Shown here piece after piece: positions 25,915 through 33,011 of a DNA stretch of 41,730 bases. A program made the translations under genes and the position numbers. The stretch is from Flavobacteriaceae bacterium (GTDB taxonomy: Bacteria > Bacteroidota > Bacteroidia > Flavobacteriales > Flavobacteriaceae). The DNA lies in the NCBI GenBank assembly GCA_002707745.1, contig PANU01000033.1, forward strand, positions 1 to 41,730, written 5' to 3'. Under the pieces are notes generated by a model. It saw only the letters and a program-made list of their open reading frames with translations, ran no database searches and was not told the DNA's origin. Position 1 is the first letter of the stretch; each line of letters starts with the position of its first letter.

Positions 25915-26289
25915 ATCTATCTAATTTTTTTGCTCGTTGAAAATTACAAATTCTAATTGGAAATCTATTGTGGTTTTCCTTCCCAATAGCTTTCCAAATT
26001 CTTTCCAACGACTTCCCAGGTCAATTAAGAACCAACTTCCTTTATTTGCCTTGTATTGTTGATCGCCCAAGCGTAATAGGGTTTACGATTATTTCAACAG
26101 TACGATTTGGAGCTGCAAAGTAACGTGATAAGACCATTTGAGAAGTAATCTGACACATGATACTTCTGCGCTCCAAACTTCTCAACTGAAGAGCTTGCTC
26201 TTCCCTTAAATGTATGGCTTCCACTCTAGCCCATAAAACTGAGCAAAGACTCGGACGGCCATACCTATGTCTAATTTAAATCGAATAAG
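25915..26289. other. Divergent intergenic region
   Basis: About 375 bases between the divergent membrane-protein gene and the lipoprotein gene. A 60-codon minus-strand frame (26042-26224) is open but has no recognisable domain or ribosome-binding context, and I do not call it. No TAnnTTTG box or TTACGG-type palindrome was found for either gene. Confidence 0.5.
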
Positions 26290-26448
26290 ATGAAAAAGAT
26301 TTCATATATTTTTTCAATACTGCTGCTATTTGTAGCCACGATTTCCTGTACACCAGACAAGCTTGGTGCTACTGGTGAAGAATACGGATGTTGCTCTGAT
26401 GACGAGCCCAATCCGCCCCCTCCACCACCACCGCCTGGGGATGATTAA
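26290..26448 (+). CDS. Small proline-rich lipoprotein
   Basis: A 52-aa lipoprotein. The signal peptide (MKKISYIFSILLLFVATISC) ends at a lipobox Cys20; the short mature part carries CC at ~35-36 and an acidic patch, then a run of eight prolines and ends GDD. It lies 31 bases before the histidine kinase, on the same strand, and is probably co-transcribed. The polyproline run would stall ribosomes unless EF-P acts, which could tune its expression. It could be a ligand-binding or sensory partner of the kinase; no family name is known to me. Confidence 0.7.
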   Translation: MKKISYIFSILLLFVATISCTPDKLGATGEEYGCCSDDEPNPPPPPPPPGDD

Positions 26449-26479
26449 TAATTAATTTAATTGTTAGTACTTTAGAGGA

Positions 26480-28111
26480 ATGAAAACATTACTGTTCTTG
26501 TTCCTCTTTTTTTTATGTCCCTTTTTAACTTTAGGGCAAGAGAATTCTGATAGCCTTAAATATTATTATTACAGCATTGTTGAACCAACAGAAAAATCGG
26601 ATATTCCTTCTGCCGTTAATTTTTTTGAAAATTATAAAAGAATACGTTTAGAATCAAAGGATACTCTACAAGCAGTTTATTCAAGTAGATTAATTTCTCA
26701 GGCTGCGCACTATGTTGGAGATGTCAACGAGAGTGAACTAGAAGCTGTGGATGGATTAAAACTGATTGGCGAAAAAAAGTCTGAAGCGTATGATGAGCAT
26801 CGCATGGGTTTATATACACAACTGGGGATGGTATATCGAAAATTAAAAGATTACGACCAAGCCTTGACAAACTATGATAAAGCTTTGGGATTTAAACTAC
26901 ATCCAAAAGAGCGTATCAACCTTTTGAATAATAAAGCGAATGCCTTTAAAGCAAAAGGAGACTATATAAATGCCCAAGCTATTCTCCAGAATGCCTTAGA
27001 AATTAGTATTCGCAAAAAGTTAACCATGAGCCATGCCTTGATCTTAGATAATTTGGGAGAGGTCCAACAACGACTTAACAATCCAGAATCACTAAATACA
27101 CTACATAAAGCCTTAAAATTACGATTGTCATCTGAAAATCTTAAGTATCGCTTTACTTCCTACTTAAGTTTAGCAGATTACTATAAAACTTCTAATCCTG
27201 ATTCCTCAAATTATTATGCTCGTAAAGCCCAAGTAACTGCTGAAAAACTGAAAAATAAAGCATATAAGCTAGAAGCACTTAGTACGTTGTTAAAGAATAG
27301 TTCCGATCCGAATATTAGAGAATTTATCGTTTTGTCTGATAGTATTTCGACTGCTATTCAAAATGAGGATAATAAATATGCTCAACGAAAGTGGAATGTT
27401 TTAAAAGCAGAACAACAAACTGAACTCGCTAAAATTGAAAAACAAGAAGAACGAAACAAGCGCATTCTTTACCAATGGATTGGTGTTTTAATTGTTGTTA
27501 TAGGCATCTTATTATTTCTGGTGTTTCGGCTTAAACATAAACGGGAACAAACCAAACAAGTGTATACAACCGAAACACGAATTTCCAAAAAAGTACATGA
27601 TGAAGTGGCCAACGATCTTTATAAACTCATGGCTAAAATTCAAACATCCCATGATACAGATGAAGTTTTGTTAGACGATTTAGAAGCGGTGTATCAAAAA
27701 ACCAGAGATATTTCCAAAGAATCCAGTCTCATACCAGTAGACAAAAATTTTGGTAATGTAATTAAGGGGTTACTAATGGATTATCAAAGTGACAATCTAA
27801 ATGTAATTACTAAAAACTTAGGTAATATAACCTGGGATGATATCAGCGAAGTGAAAAAAATCACCCTCTACAGAGTACTGCAAGAATTAATGACCAATAT
27901 GCGAAAGCACAGCAAGGCAACAATAGTGGTTATCACTGCGAAGCAATCGGGCAAGAAACTAGATGTCACCTATACAGATAATGGGGTGGGAAGTGAATTA
28001 AAAAAGCATAACGGTCTTCTTAATACGGAAAACCGTATTCGCTCGGTGAATGGAACTATTATATTTGATACTACTATTAATAAAGGATTCACGGCTAAAA
28101 TAAGGCTATAA
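26480..28111 (+). CDS. TPR-containing sensor histidine kinase (HisKA_3/NarX type)
   Basis: A 543-aa membrane kinase. A signal peptide (MKTLLFLFLFFLCPFLTLGQ) leads to a periplasmic region of tetratricopeptide-like repeats (~100-270, such as YTQLGMVYRKLKDYDQALTNY). A coiled segment and one transmembrane helix (~326-349) follow. The dimerisation box ISKKVHDEVANDLYKLM has the phospho-acceptor His373. The ATPase domain has an N-box-like ELMTNMRKHSKAT, with Asn in place, and a G-box DNGVG. The response regulator starts one base after its stop, so the two form a cognate pair. The TPR architecture is frequent in Bacteroidota kinases; the signal is unknown. Confidence 0.9.
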   Translation: MKTLLFLFLFFLCPFLTLGQENSDSLKYYYYSIVEPTEKSDIPSAVNFFENYKRIRLESKDTLQAVYSSRLISQAAHYVGDVNESELEAVDGLKLIGEKKSEAYDEHRMGLYTQLGMVYRKLKDYDQALTNYDKALGFKLHPKERINLLNNKANAFKAKGDYINAQAILQNALEISIRKKLTMSHALILDNLGEVQQRLNNPESLNTLHKALKLRLSSENLKYRFTSYLSLADYYKTSNPDSSNYYARKAQVTAEKLKNKAYKLEALSTLLKNSSDPNIREFIVLSDSISTAIQNEDNKYAQRKWNVLKAEQQTELAKIEKQEERNKRILYQWIGVLIVVIGILLFLVFRLKHKREQTKQVYTTETRISKKVHDEVANDLYKLMAKIQTSHDTDEVLLDDLEAVYQKTRDISKESSLIPVDKNFGNVIKGLLMDYQSDNLNVITKNLGNITWDDISEVKKITLYRVLQELMTNMRKHSKATIVVITAKQSGKKLDVTYTDNGVGSELKKHNGLLNTENRIRSVNGTIIFDTTINKGFTAKIRL

Positions 28112-28112
28112 T

Positions 28113-28778
28113 ATGTTTACAAAAGTGTTGGTCTCGGACGATCTGGGCAGTATTAATTCTGGGGTATCCAGTATTCTCAATGAGATAGGCGTTAAAGAAA
28201 TAATCCAGGTCCAGTATTGCGATGATGCGTATCTCAAAATAAAGAGCGCTGCACTGCACGAAGCACCTATCGAATTATTAATTACAGACCTATCGTTTGT
28301 ACCAGATCACAGAGAGCAAAATTTTACCTCAGGAGAACAATTAGTGACCATTTTAAAAAAAGAACATCCTGAACTTAAAATAATCGTGTATTCTGTGGAG
28401 GATCGTCCCCAACTCATTAAAAGACTAATTAACGATTTAAAAATTGATGGCTATGTTTCCAAAGGTCGAAATGGTCTTGCGGAATTAAAAGATGCTATCA
28501 ATAGTGTTGCAAAAGGAAGCATATACACTTCTCCACAACTAAGCCAGTTTTCAAAACAAAAAGAACGCTTAGAAATTGATGATTTTGATATTGAATTAAT
28601 GCGCTTATTATCTCTGGGAAAATCGCAAGAGGAAATCAGCACCAACTTTAAACAAAGCAACATTTCTCCTAGCAGCTTAAGTACCATAGAAAAAAGATTA
28701 AACCGCCTGCGTATTCAATTTAAGGCCAACAACGCCATCCATTTGGTAAGTATTGTGAAAGATCTGGGGTTAATATAA
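28113..28778 (+). CDS. LuxR/NarL-like response regulator
   Basis: A 221-aa two-component regulator. The receiver domain (1-130) has the acidic pair in VSDDLG, phospho-acceptor Asp59 in LLITDLSF, Thr/Ser in IVYSVED and Lys in YVSKGRNGL. The C-terminal domain (~150-221) is a helix-turn-helix of the GerE/LuxR class, though the recognition part is unusual (LLSLGKSQEEISTNFKQ... STIEKRLNRLRIQF). It is coupled to the TPR kinase. Two palindromic promoter candidates lie within 150 bases downstream of the gene, and a third is at 23086. These are the obvious candidate targets of this protein (inference). Confidence 0.9.
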   Translation: MFTKVLVSDDLGSINSGVSSILNEIGVKEIIQVQYCDDAYLKIKSAALHEAPIELLITDLSFVPDHREQNFTSGEQLVTILKKEHPELKIIVYSVEDRPQLIKRLINDLKIDGYVSKGRNGLAELKDAINSVAKGSIYTSPQLSQFSKQKERLEIDDFDIELMRLLSLGKSQEEISTNFKQSNISPSSLSTIEKRLNRLRIQFKANNAIHLVSIVKDLGLI

Positions 28779-28784
28779 TTCCAT

Positions 28785-28829
28785 CTACGGATTCCCGTAA
28801 AATAATTTCAAGAAATAGCTATACAATTG
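28785..28829 (+). promoter_or_regulatory. Palindrome CTACGG-ATTC-CCGTAA with -7 box TACAATTG
   Basis: A 16-bp palindrome (28785-28800) with five paired bases per arm, followed after exactly 21 bases by TACAATTG (28822-28829, one mismatch to TAnnTTTG). The expected transcript start is near 28833, and a terminator at 28870-28899 would end the transcript within about 65 bases. The palindrome centre falls near -40, the usual place for an activator that contacts RNA polymerase. Confidence 0.5.
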
Positions 28830-28832
28830 TGG

Positions 28833-28899
28833 TGTTGAATGGCCACACGGCTTTCACAATGGGGAGCTTAAAAAGACACTATATCAGGTGTCTTTTTTT
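28833..28899 (+). ncRNA. Candidate short terminated RNA (about 65 nt)
   Basis: Bounded by the promoter candidate at 28785-28829 and the strong hairpin terminator at 28870-28899, with no normal gene between. It contains a 10-codon frame from ATG 28839 to TAA 28871 (peptide MATRLSQWGA), so it could be a small RNA or a mini-peptide message. The start is estimated from the -7 box only. Confidence 0.35.
28870..28899 (+). terminator. Rho-independent terminator
   Basis: A perfect ten-base stem AAAAAGACAC / GTGTCTTTTT (28870-28879, 28888-28897) with an eight-base loop and a T tail. It can end both response-regulator transcripts and the short RNA that starts near 28833. Confidence 0.9.
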
Positions 28900-28904
28900 G
28901 TGGG

Positions 28905-28949
28905 TTACGGGATACCGTAAAGAATACTTAAAAACGATTAGTAGGTTTG
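28905..28949 (+). promoter_or_regulatory. Palindrome TTACGG-GATA-CCGTAA with perfect -7 box TAGGTTTG
   Basis: A perfect 16-bp palindrome (28905-28920), then exactly 21 bases, then TAGGTTTG (28942-28949), a perfect -7 consensus. The palindrome centre would be near -40 and the leader to the ATG at 28983 about 30 bases. No -33 TTTG is needed if an activator binds here. It shares GGTTAyGGGAwACCGTAAA with the site at 23086. Confidence 0.6.
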
Positions 28950-28982
28950 ATGATACAACTAAAACTAATTAATCAACTCTCC

Positions 28983-29699
28983 ATGAAAAAAACAATACTC
29001 ATTGTTATTCTCACCTTTATATTAATGCCGAAATCCAGTGCCCAGGACGATGGGGTTCTTGGCGCAGCTCTAGGATTAGCTGCAATTGGAGGGGCAATCA
29101 TTGCTGTGGATCAAATGAAAGAACAGGCAGAATTGCGAGCTACAGAATGGCTACTCAACAATAGACCAGAAATGTCAAGCTTCTCCCTTAAAACACTTGC
29201 TTTTGACGGCAAGAAAGCAAAAGATATGTCGGCCGTCTCTGTGATTACCTATAAAATTCAAGAGTTTCAACTTCAGGATAAACCAGAATTGAACGGAAAA
29301 AAATATCTTCTGTTTGGATTTACAAGCTATGGCTGGGCCAATGAAATGGGAGTTGATTTGAGCCGTGTTAGCTGGTATATGATAGATGCAGCTGAATGGA
29401 CTAATATGATGGTGGCGTATGTAAAAACTGCTTCCGATGAACGCAATGATAGCACCATAAAAGAGCGCTTAAAAACGGGAAAAATAGTTAACAAGGGAAT
29501 TAAGGATGGGTTTGACTATACCATTCCATTTTTCAGGCTAGAGGGTGATATGTATGCTGTACGCGACTATAATGAAATGATGAAATTAATCTACAACGAG
29601 CGTTCACTGGGCATCTATCTAAAAGAAACTTCAGATTTGGTTCAAATTGGCCGTGGTGATATTATAGATATTCATGAGTTTTTCAATGAGGAGGACTGA
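28983..29699 (+). CDS. Secreted hypothetical protein
   Basis: A 238-aa exported protein of unrecognised family. ATG 28983 gives a signal peptide (MKKTILIVILTFILMPKSSAQ); an in-frame ATG at 28947 overlaps the promoter box and is rejected. The mature start is Gly/Ala-rich (GVLGAALGLAAIGGAIIA), possibly a second membrane-interacting helix. The rest is mixed alpha/beta with several aromatics and no cysteine in the mature part. It is the gene directly downstream of the best palindrome/-7 promoter, so it is the leading candidate output of the adjacent two-component system. Confidence 0.65.
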   Translation: MKKTILIVILTFILMPKSSAQDDGVLGAALGLAAIGGAIIAVDQMKEQAELRATEWLLNNRPEMSSFSLKTLAFDGKKAKDMSAVSVITYKIQEFQLQDKPELNGKKYLLFGFTSYGWANEMGVDLSRVSWYMIDAAEWTNMMVAYVKTASDERNDSTIKERLKTGKIVNKGIKDGFDYTIPFFRLEGDMYAVRDYNEMMKLIYNERSLGIYLKETSDLVQIGRGDIIDIHEFFNEED

Positions 29700-29771
29700 A
29701 TAAAAAGAGAATCATAGTAAACTCGGCAAAGGAGATATTTTTTTGCTTAAAAGAAATTAAAAAAACAAGAA

Positions 29772-30167
29772 ATGTGGCATAAAATAATTGATGTATATGA
29801 TTGGTTCGGAGAACTTGGGGAGCGAATTAAAGTTGTGAGAGATTTTAATAAAGCTGCAAAATTTGCATTTGTAAGTGGCCAAGCACCAACTTTGCTTCAA
29901 GTTAAAACGACTAAGGGAGATTCAAATTATCGTCATGCTTTTTCAAAATGGATGGCTGGAGGATTTAGAATTAAAGCTCTATCTGGGCAATCTTTACCTA
30001 AAAACCAATTAATTGAGATTGCTCGTGTTGTACTTGATAATGAAGAACTAATTCGTAAACTAGTTTCACTAGGCTGGGACACGTTGGAAGTACATGATAA
30101 CAAAGGTTTCAAGGGTGTAAAATTCCCTTTAAAAGATTATGCAAAAATAGGTGGATTCTTAAATTAA
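29772..30167 (+). CDS. Hypothetical protein
   Basis: A 131-aa soluble protein with no domain I recognise. It has a basic middle (HAFSKWMAGGFRIKALSGQSLP) and a C-terminal pattern (WDTLEVHDNKGFKGVKFPLKDYAKIGGF) suggesting a small alpha/beta fold. It lies 6 bases before the J-domain-like membrane protein and is probably in its operon, so a role as its soluble partner or client is possible but unsupported otherwise. Confidence 0.55.
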   Translation: MWHKIIDVYDWFGELGERIKVVRDFNKAAKFAFVSGQAPTLLQVKTTKGDSNYRHAFSKWMAGGFRIKALSGQSLPKNQLIEIARVVLDNEELIRKLVSLGWDTLEVHDNKGFKGVKFPLKDYAKIGGFLN

Positions 30168-30173
30168 AGATGT

Positions 30174-30614
30174 ATGGCAAATCTTATTCAAAAAGTAACT
30201 GATTCAATTCCAAGTACAAACGAACAAACTTTGGTTAATTCACAATTGTCACTTAATGATGAATTCAATTGGTGGATCGTATTTGCATCCATTGAATTTT
30301 TACTCATAGTATTCCTATTAATAAAATTATTGAAAACAAATCGTGAGCAATCAGTTATCACAAATGGCTTTGACGAGCTAAGAAAAGCAAAATCAAATGA
30401 CATTGACATGACGAACCTTATGAACAGTATTAACTCATCTAGAGTTCTATATAAAGAGCTTAGCCGAAAGTGTCATCCTGATAGATTTCAAGATGAAATG
30501 ATAAAGAGAAAAGCAGATATAATATTTCAGGATATTTCAAGGCACAAACGAGATCATACCAGATTAACTGAACTGAAGCAATTGGCTGAAAAAGAACTAA
30601 ATATAAACTTTTAA
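30174..30614 (+). CDS. Membrane-anchored J-domain-like protein
   Basis: A 146-aa protein with one transmembrane helix (residues ~34-52, WWIVFASIEFLLIVFLLIKL) and a cytoplasmic C-terminal half. That half contains YKELSRKCHPDRF, with the HPD tripeptide at 101-103, preceded by a helix of the kind seen in DnaJ domains and followed by a second charged helix (KADIIFQDISRHKRDH). HPD is the part of J-domains that activates Hsp70 (DnaK). The domain is short, and the helix after HPD lacks the usual FxxIxxAY pattern, so this may be a degenerate or divergent J-like module. Confidence 0.55.
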   Translation: MANLIQKVTDSIPSTNEQTLVNSQLSLNDEFNWWIVFASIEFLLIVFLLIKLLKTNREQSVITNGFDELRKAKSNDIDMTNLMNSINSSRVLYKELSRKCHPDRFQDEMIKRKADIIFQDISRHKRDHTRLTELKQLAEKELNINF

Positions 30615-30625
30615 ATATAAATATT

Positions 30626-30826
30626 ATGGAAGGAGTAATTACTCTAATCTTTCTAGCTCTTAGAATCGGTATCACTATTTATTGTGTAAACAAGGCAGGA
30701 GAATTAAATAGAAGTAAAGGCGGCTGGGGGATATTTGGATTTTTATTGCCAATAATTGCTTTGATTTGGATTCAATTTATGAAGCCAAAAATAGTTTGGG
30801 ATGATCGAAGTGGTCAGCATGAATAA
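30626..30826 (+). CDS. Small membrane protein
   Basis: A 66-aa protein with two hydrophobic helices (~4-20 and ~36-52) joined by a loop with GELNRSKGGWG, a pattern common in small two-helix inner-membrane proteins. It starts 11 bases after the J-like gene, on the same strand. No function can be assigned. The short spacing and tidy helix pattern support its being real. Confidence 0.55.
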   Translation: MEGVITLIFLALRIGITIYCVNKAGELNRSKGGWGIFGFLLPIIALIWIQFMKPKIVWDDRSGQHE

Positions 30827-30961
30827 TTTTATTTGTAATAATCTAAATGTGGAAAGAAACATAATAATTCATTAAAGCCCTAGCAGGAAATATATTGTCA
30901 GGTCAGAAGACGCTATTTAATAAGATAAAATTTGACCGTTAACTAACATACAATTAAAATT

Positions 30962-31327
30962 ATGCCATCTATCAAAAATTTATTTCTCTTTGTGCTAATC
31001 AACGCGTTCTGCATAGTTCCCATCCACGCCCAATCCATAAGCTGCCAGGAACTTTTTGAAATCGTAACTGAAAACTATGAAAGCAAAGACGAGGTAACTT
31101 GCTATCTTTCTTCGATGCTTACCAAAGCTACATATTACCAACTGGAAGGTATGGGCTTTGTAGTAGGCTATATAAAAAGCAACGATTTCGACCTGTATGG
31201 CAAGCCCTATATTTTTTGTGGAATCTCTACCGCGCGCTGGCGTGCTTTTAAATCGGCTGGGGTATATGGTTCCTGGGGCGAATCTTTTCATGAGTACATT
31301 AGGGAATATACCTGCGATTGTAATTAA
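30962..31327 (+). CDS. Secreted KTSC-like small protein
   Basis: A 121-aa exported protein: a signal peptide (MPSIKNLFLFVLINAFCIVPIHAQ), then a domain with IFCGISTARWRAFKSAG...GESFHEYIREY. It resembles the KTSC fold (small protein with a beta-hairpin then a helix ending in Ir-x-Y). Five cysteines in the mature part (SC, TC, FC, TCDC) suggest disulphides. Two further KTSC-like frames lie in the hsd locus (34342 and 34551). Codon use is host-like compared with the neighbouring island genes. KTSC domains have no firmly established activity. Confidence 0.55.
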   Translation: MPSIKNLFLFVLINAFCIVPIHAQSISCQELFEIVTENYESKDEVTCYLSSMLTKATYYQLEGMGFVVGYIKSNDFDLYGKPYIFCGISTARWRAFKSAGVYGSWGESFHEYIREYTCDCN

Positions 31328-31373
31328 AATGGCTTTTAGTAGTGTATAGCATTCGAGTAAAAAGTATATAATT

Positions 31374-31419
31374 TACGTGATTACACGTACTATAGAGTGT
31401 ATGTGAATTTCTATATTTA
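31374..31419 (+). promoter_or_regulatory. Palindrome TACGTG-ATTA-CACGTA with -7-like box before hsdM
   Basis: A perfect 16-bp palindrome (31374-31389) followed after 22 bases by TATATTTA (31412-31419, one mismatch to TAnnTTTG), then hsdM at 31443. The layout matches the TTACGG-type promoter sites but the arms differ; both share TTACG / CGTA outer bases. A likely control site for the restriction locus. Confidence 0.5.
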
Positions 31420-31442
31420 CAAAACATCCCTATTTATAATTT

Positions 31443-33011
31443 ATGACCAAAAAGAATACCAACAAAAAAGAAAAATCAATTGAAGAAACCCTCTGGGCTT
31501 CTGCCAATAAATTACGGGGTTCTGTAGAGAGTGCGGAATATAAACATGTGGTACTGGGACTTATATTCCTAAAATTTGCCAGCGATAAATTTGAAGCCAA
31601 ACGCGCGGCGCTCATTGCCGAAGGAAAAGAAAAATATGTAGAGATGAAAGAATTCTACAACCAGAGCAATGTTTTTTACCTGGCGGAAACATCTCGGTGG
31701 AGCTATATTGTTAAAAATGCCAAGCAAGATGATATAGCTTTAAAAATTGACACGGCGCTACACAATATAGAAAAGAACAATCCCAGCCTTAAAGGGGCAC
31801 TGCCGGATAATTACTTTAGCCGATTGCAACTGGACAAAAGCAAACTCGCCTCACTGCTGGACACCATTAATAAAATTGACACACAAAAAGACCCCAGCCA
31901 GGACATCGTGGGGCGTGTATACGAATATTTTCTCTCCAAATTTGCCCTCGCCGAGGGTAAAGGAAAAGGAGAGTTCTATACTCCAAAAAGTATTGTAAAC
32001 CTTATGGCTGAAATGATAGAACCTTACAAAGGCATTATCTATGACCCTGCCTGTGGCTCCGGCGGTATGTTTGTACAGTCCATAAAATTTATAGAGAGCC
32101 ATCACGGGAACAAACAGGAGGTTTCTATTTATGGGCAGGAATATACCAACACCACTTATAAACTTGCAAAAATGAACCTTGCCATACGGGGTATTGCGGG
32201 AAACTTAGGCGAAAAAGCAGCAGACACCTTTGGGCAGGACCAGCATCCTGACTTAAAAGCAGATTATATTATGGCAAACCCACCCTTTAACCAAAAAGAT
32301 TGGCGGGGTGCCAATGAGTTGGTGGACGACCCGAGGTGGATGGGGTATGAAGTTCCTCCCAAGAGTAACGCCAACTACGGTTGGATTTTGAATATGGTAA
32401 GTAAATTAAGCGATAATGGCGTAGCGGGGTTTATCCTAGCAAATGGCGCCTTATCTGGTGGCGGTGAGGAATATAAAATACGCCGAAAGCTGATAGAAAA
32501 TAATTTGGTAGAAGCCATTGTGATTTTACCACAGAATATGTTTTACACCACCAACATTAGTGTAACGCTCTGGATTTTAAACAAAAACAAAAGAAGCCAT
32601 ACAAAAGATATTGGTGATGCCAAGCGACACCTCCGCAATCGGGAAGAAGAAGTGTTGTTTATGGATTTACGCCAGATAGGCGTCCCGTTTGAAAAGAAGT
32701 TTATACAGTTTAGCGAACCGCAAATTAAAGACATTGTTAAGACTTACCACGATTGGCAACAACAAGACAACAATTACAAAGACGTACCAGAATTTTGCTA
32801 TAGTGCCACGAAAGCAGAAATTGAGAAAAAAGATTTCTCGCTGGTACCCAGCAAGTACATTGAATTTGTGAACCGCGATGAAAATATAGATTTTGATGAA
32901 AAGATGGGCGCTTTGGCTGCTGAAATGAAAATCTTATTGCAAAAAGAAGCCCAATCTAAAGGCGATTTATTAACCGTTTTTAAGGAATTGGGGTATGAGA
33001 TCGAGCTATAG
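31443..33011 (+). CDS. hsdM: Type I restriction-modification methyltransferase subunit
   Basis: A 522-aa N6-adenine methyltransferase subunit (HsdM) that, with HsdS, methylates the host recognition sites and forms the core of the type I complex. The helical N-terminal domain is typical (WASANKLRGSVESAEYKHVVLGLIF). Motif I is DPACGSGGMF (201-210) and motif IV is NPPF (279-282). The order I before IV is that of gamma-type enzymes. The C-terminus is helical and binds HsdS. It overlaps the hsdS start by 17 bases. Codon use is host-like, unlike the AT-rich cargo further on. A palindrome and -7-like box lie just upstream. Confidence 0.95.
   Translation: MTKKNTNKKEKSIEETLWASANKLRGSVESAEYKHVVLGLIFLKFASDKFEAKRAALIAEGKEKYVEMKEFYNQSNVFYLAETSRWSYIVKNAKQDDIALKIDTALHNIEKNNPSLKGALPDNYFSRLQLDKSKLASLLDTINKIDTQKDPSQDIVGRVYEYFLSKFALAEGKGKGEFYTPKSIVNLMAEMIEPYKGIIYDPACGSGGMFVQSIKFIESHHGNKQEVSIYGQEYTNTTYKLAKMNLAIRGIAGNLGEKAADTFGQDQHPDLKADYIMANPPFNQKDWRGANELVDDPRWMGYEVPPKSNANYGWILNMVSKLSDNGVAGFILANGALSGGGEEYKIRRKLIENNLVEAIVILPQNMFYTTNISVTLWILNKNKRSHTKDIGDAKRHLRNREEEVLFMDLRQIGVPFEKKFIQFSEPQIKDIVKTYHDWQQQDNNYKDVPEFCYSATKAEIEKKDFSLVPSKYIEFVNRDENIDFDEKMGALAAEMKILLQKEAQSKGDLLTVFKELGYEIEL

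Noticed and set aside
26042-26224. 60-codon minus-strand frame in the divergent intergenic region
   Set aside because: No domain, no promoter or ribosome-binding context, and it lies in the regulatory gap of two genes; kept only as a note.
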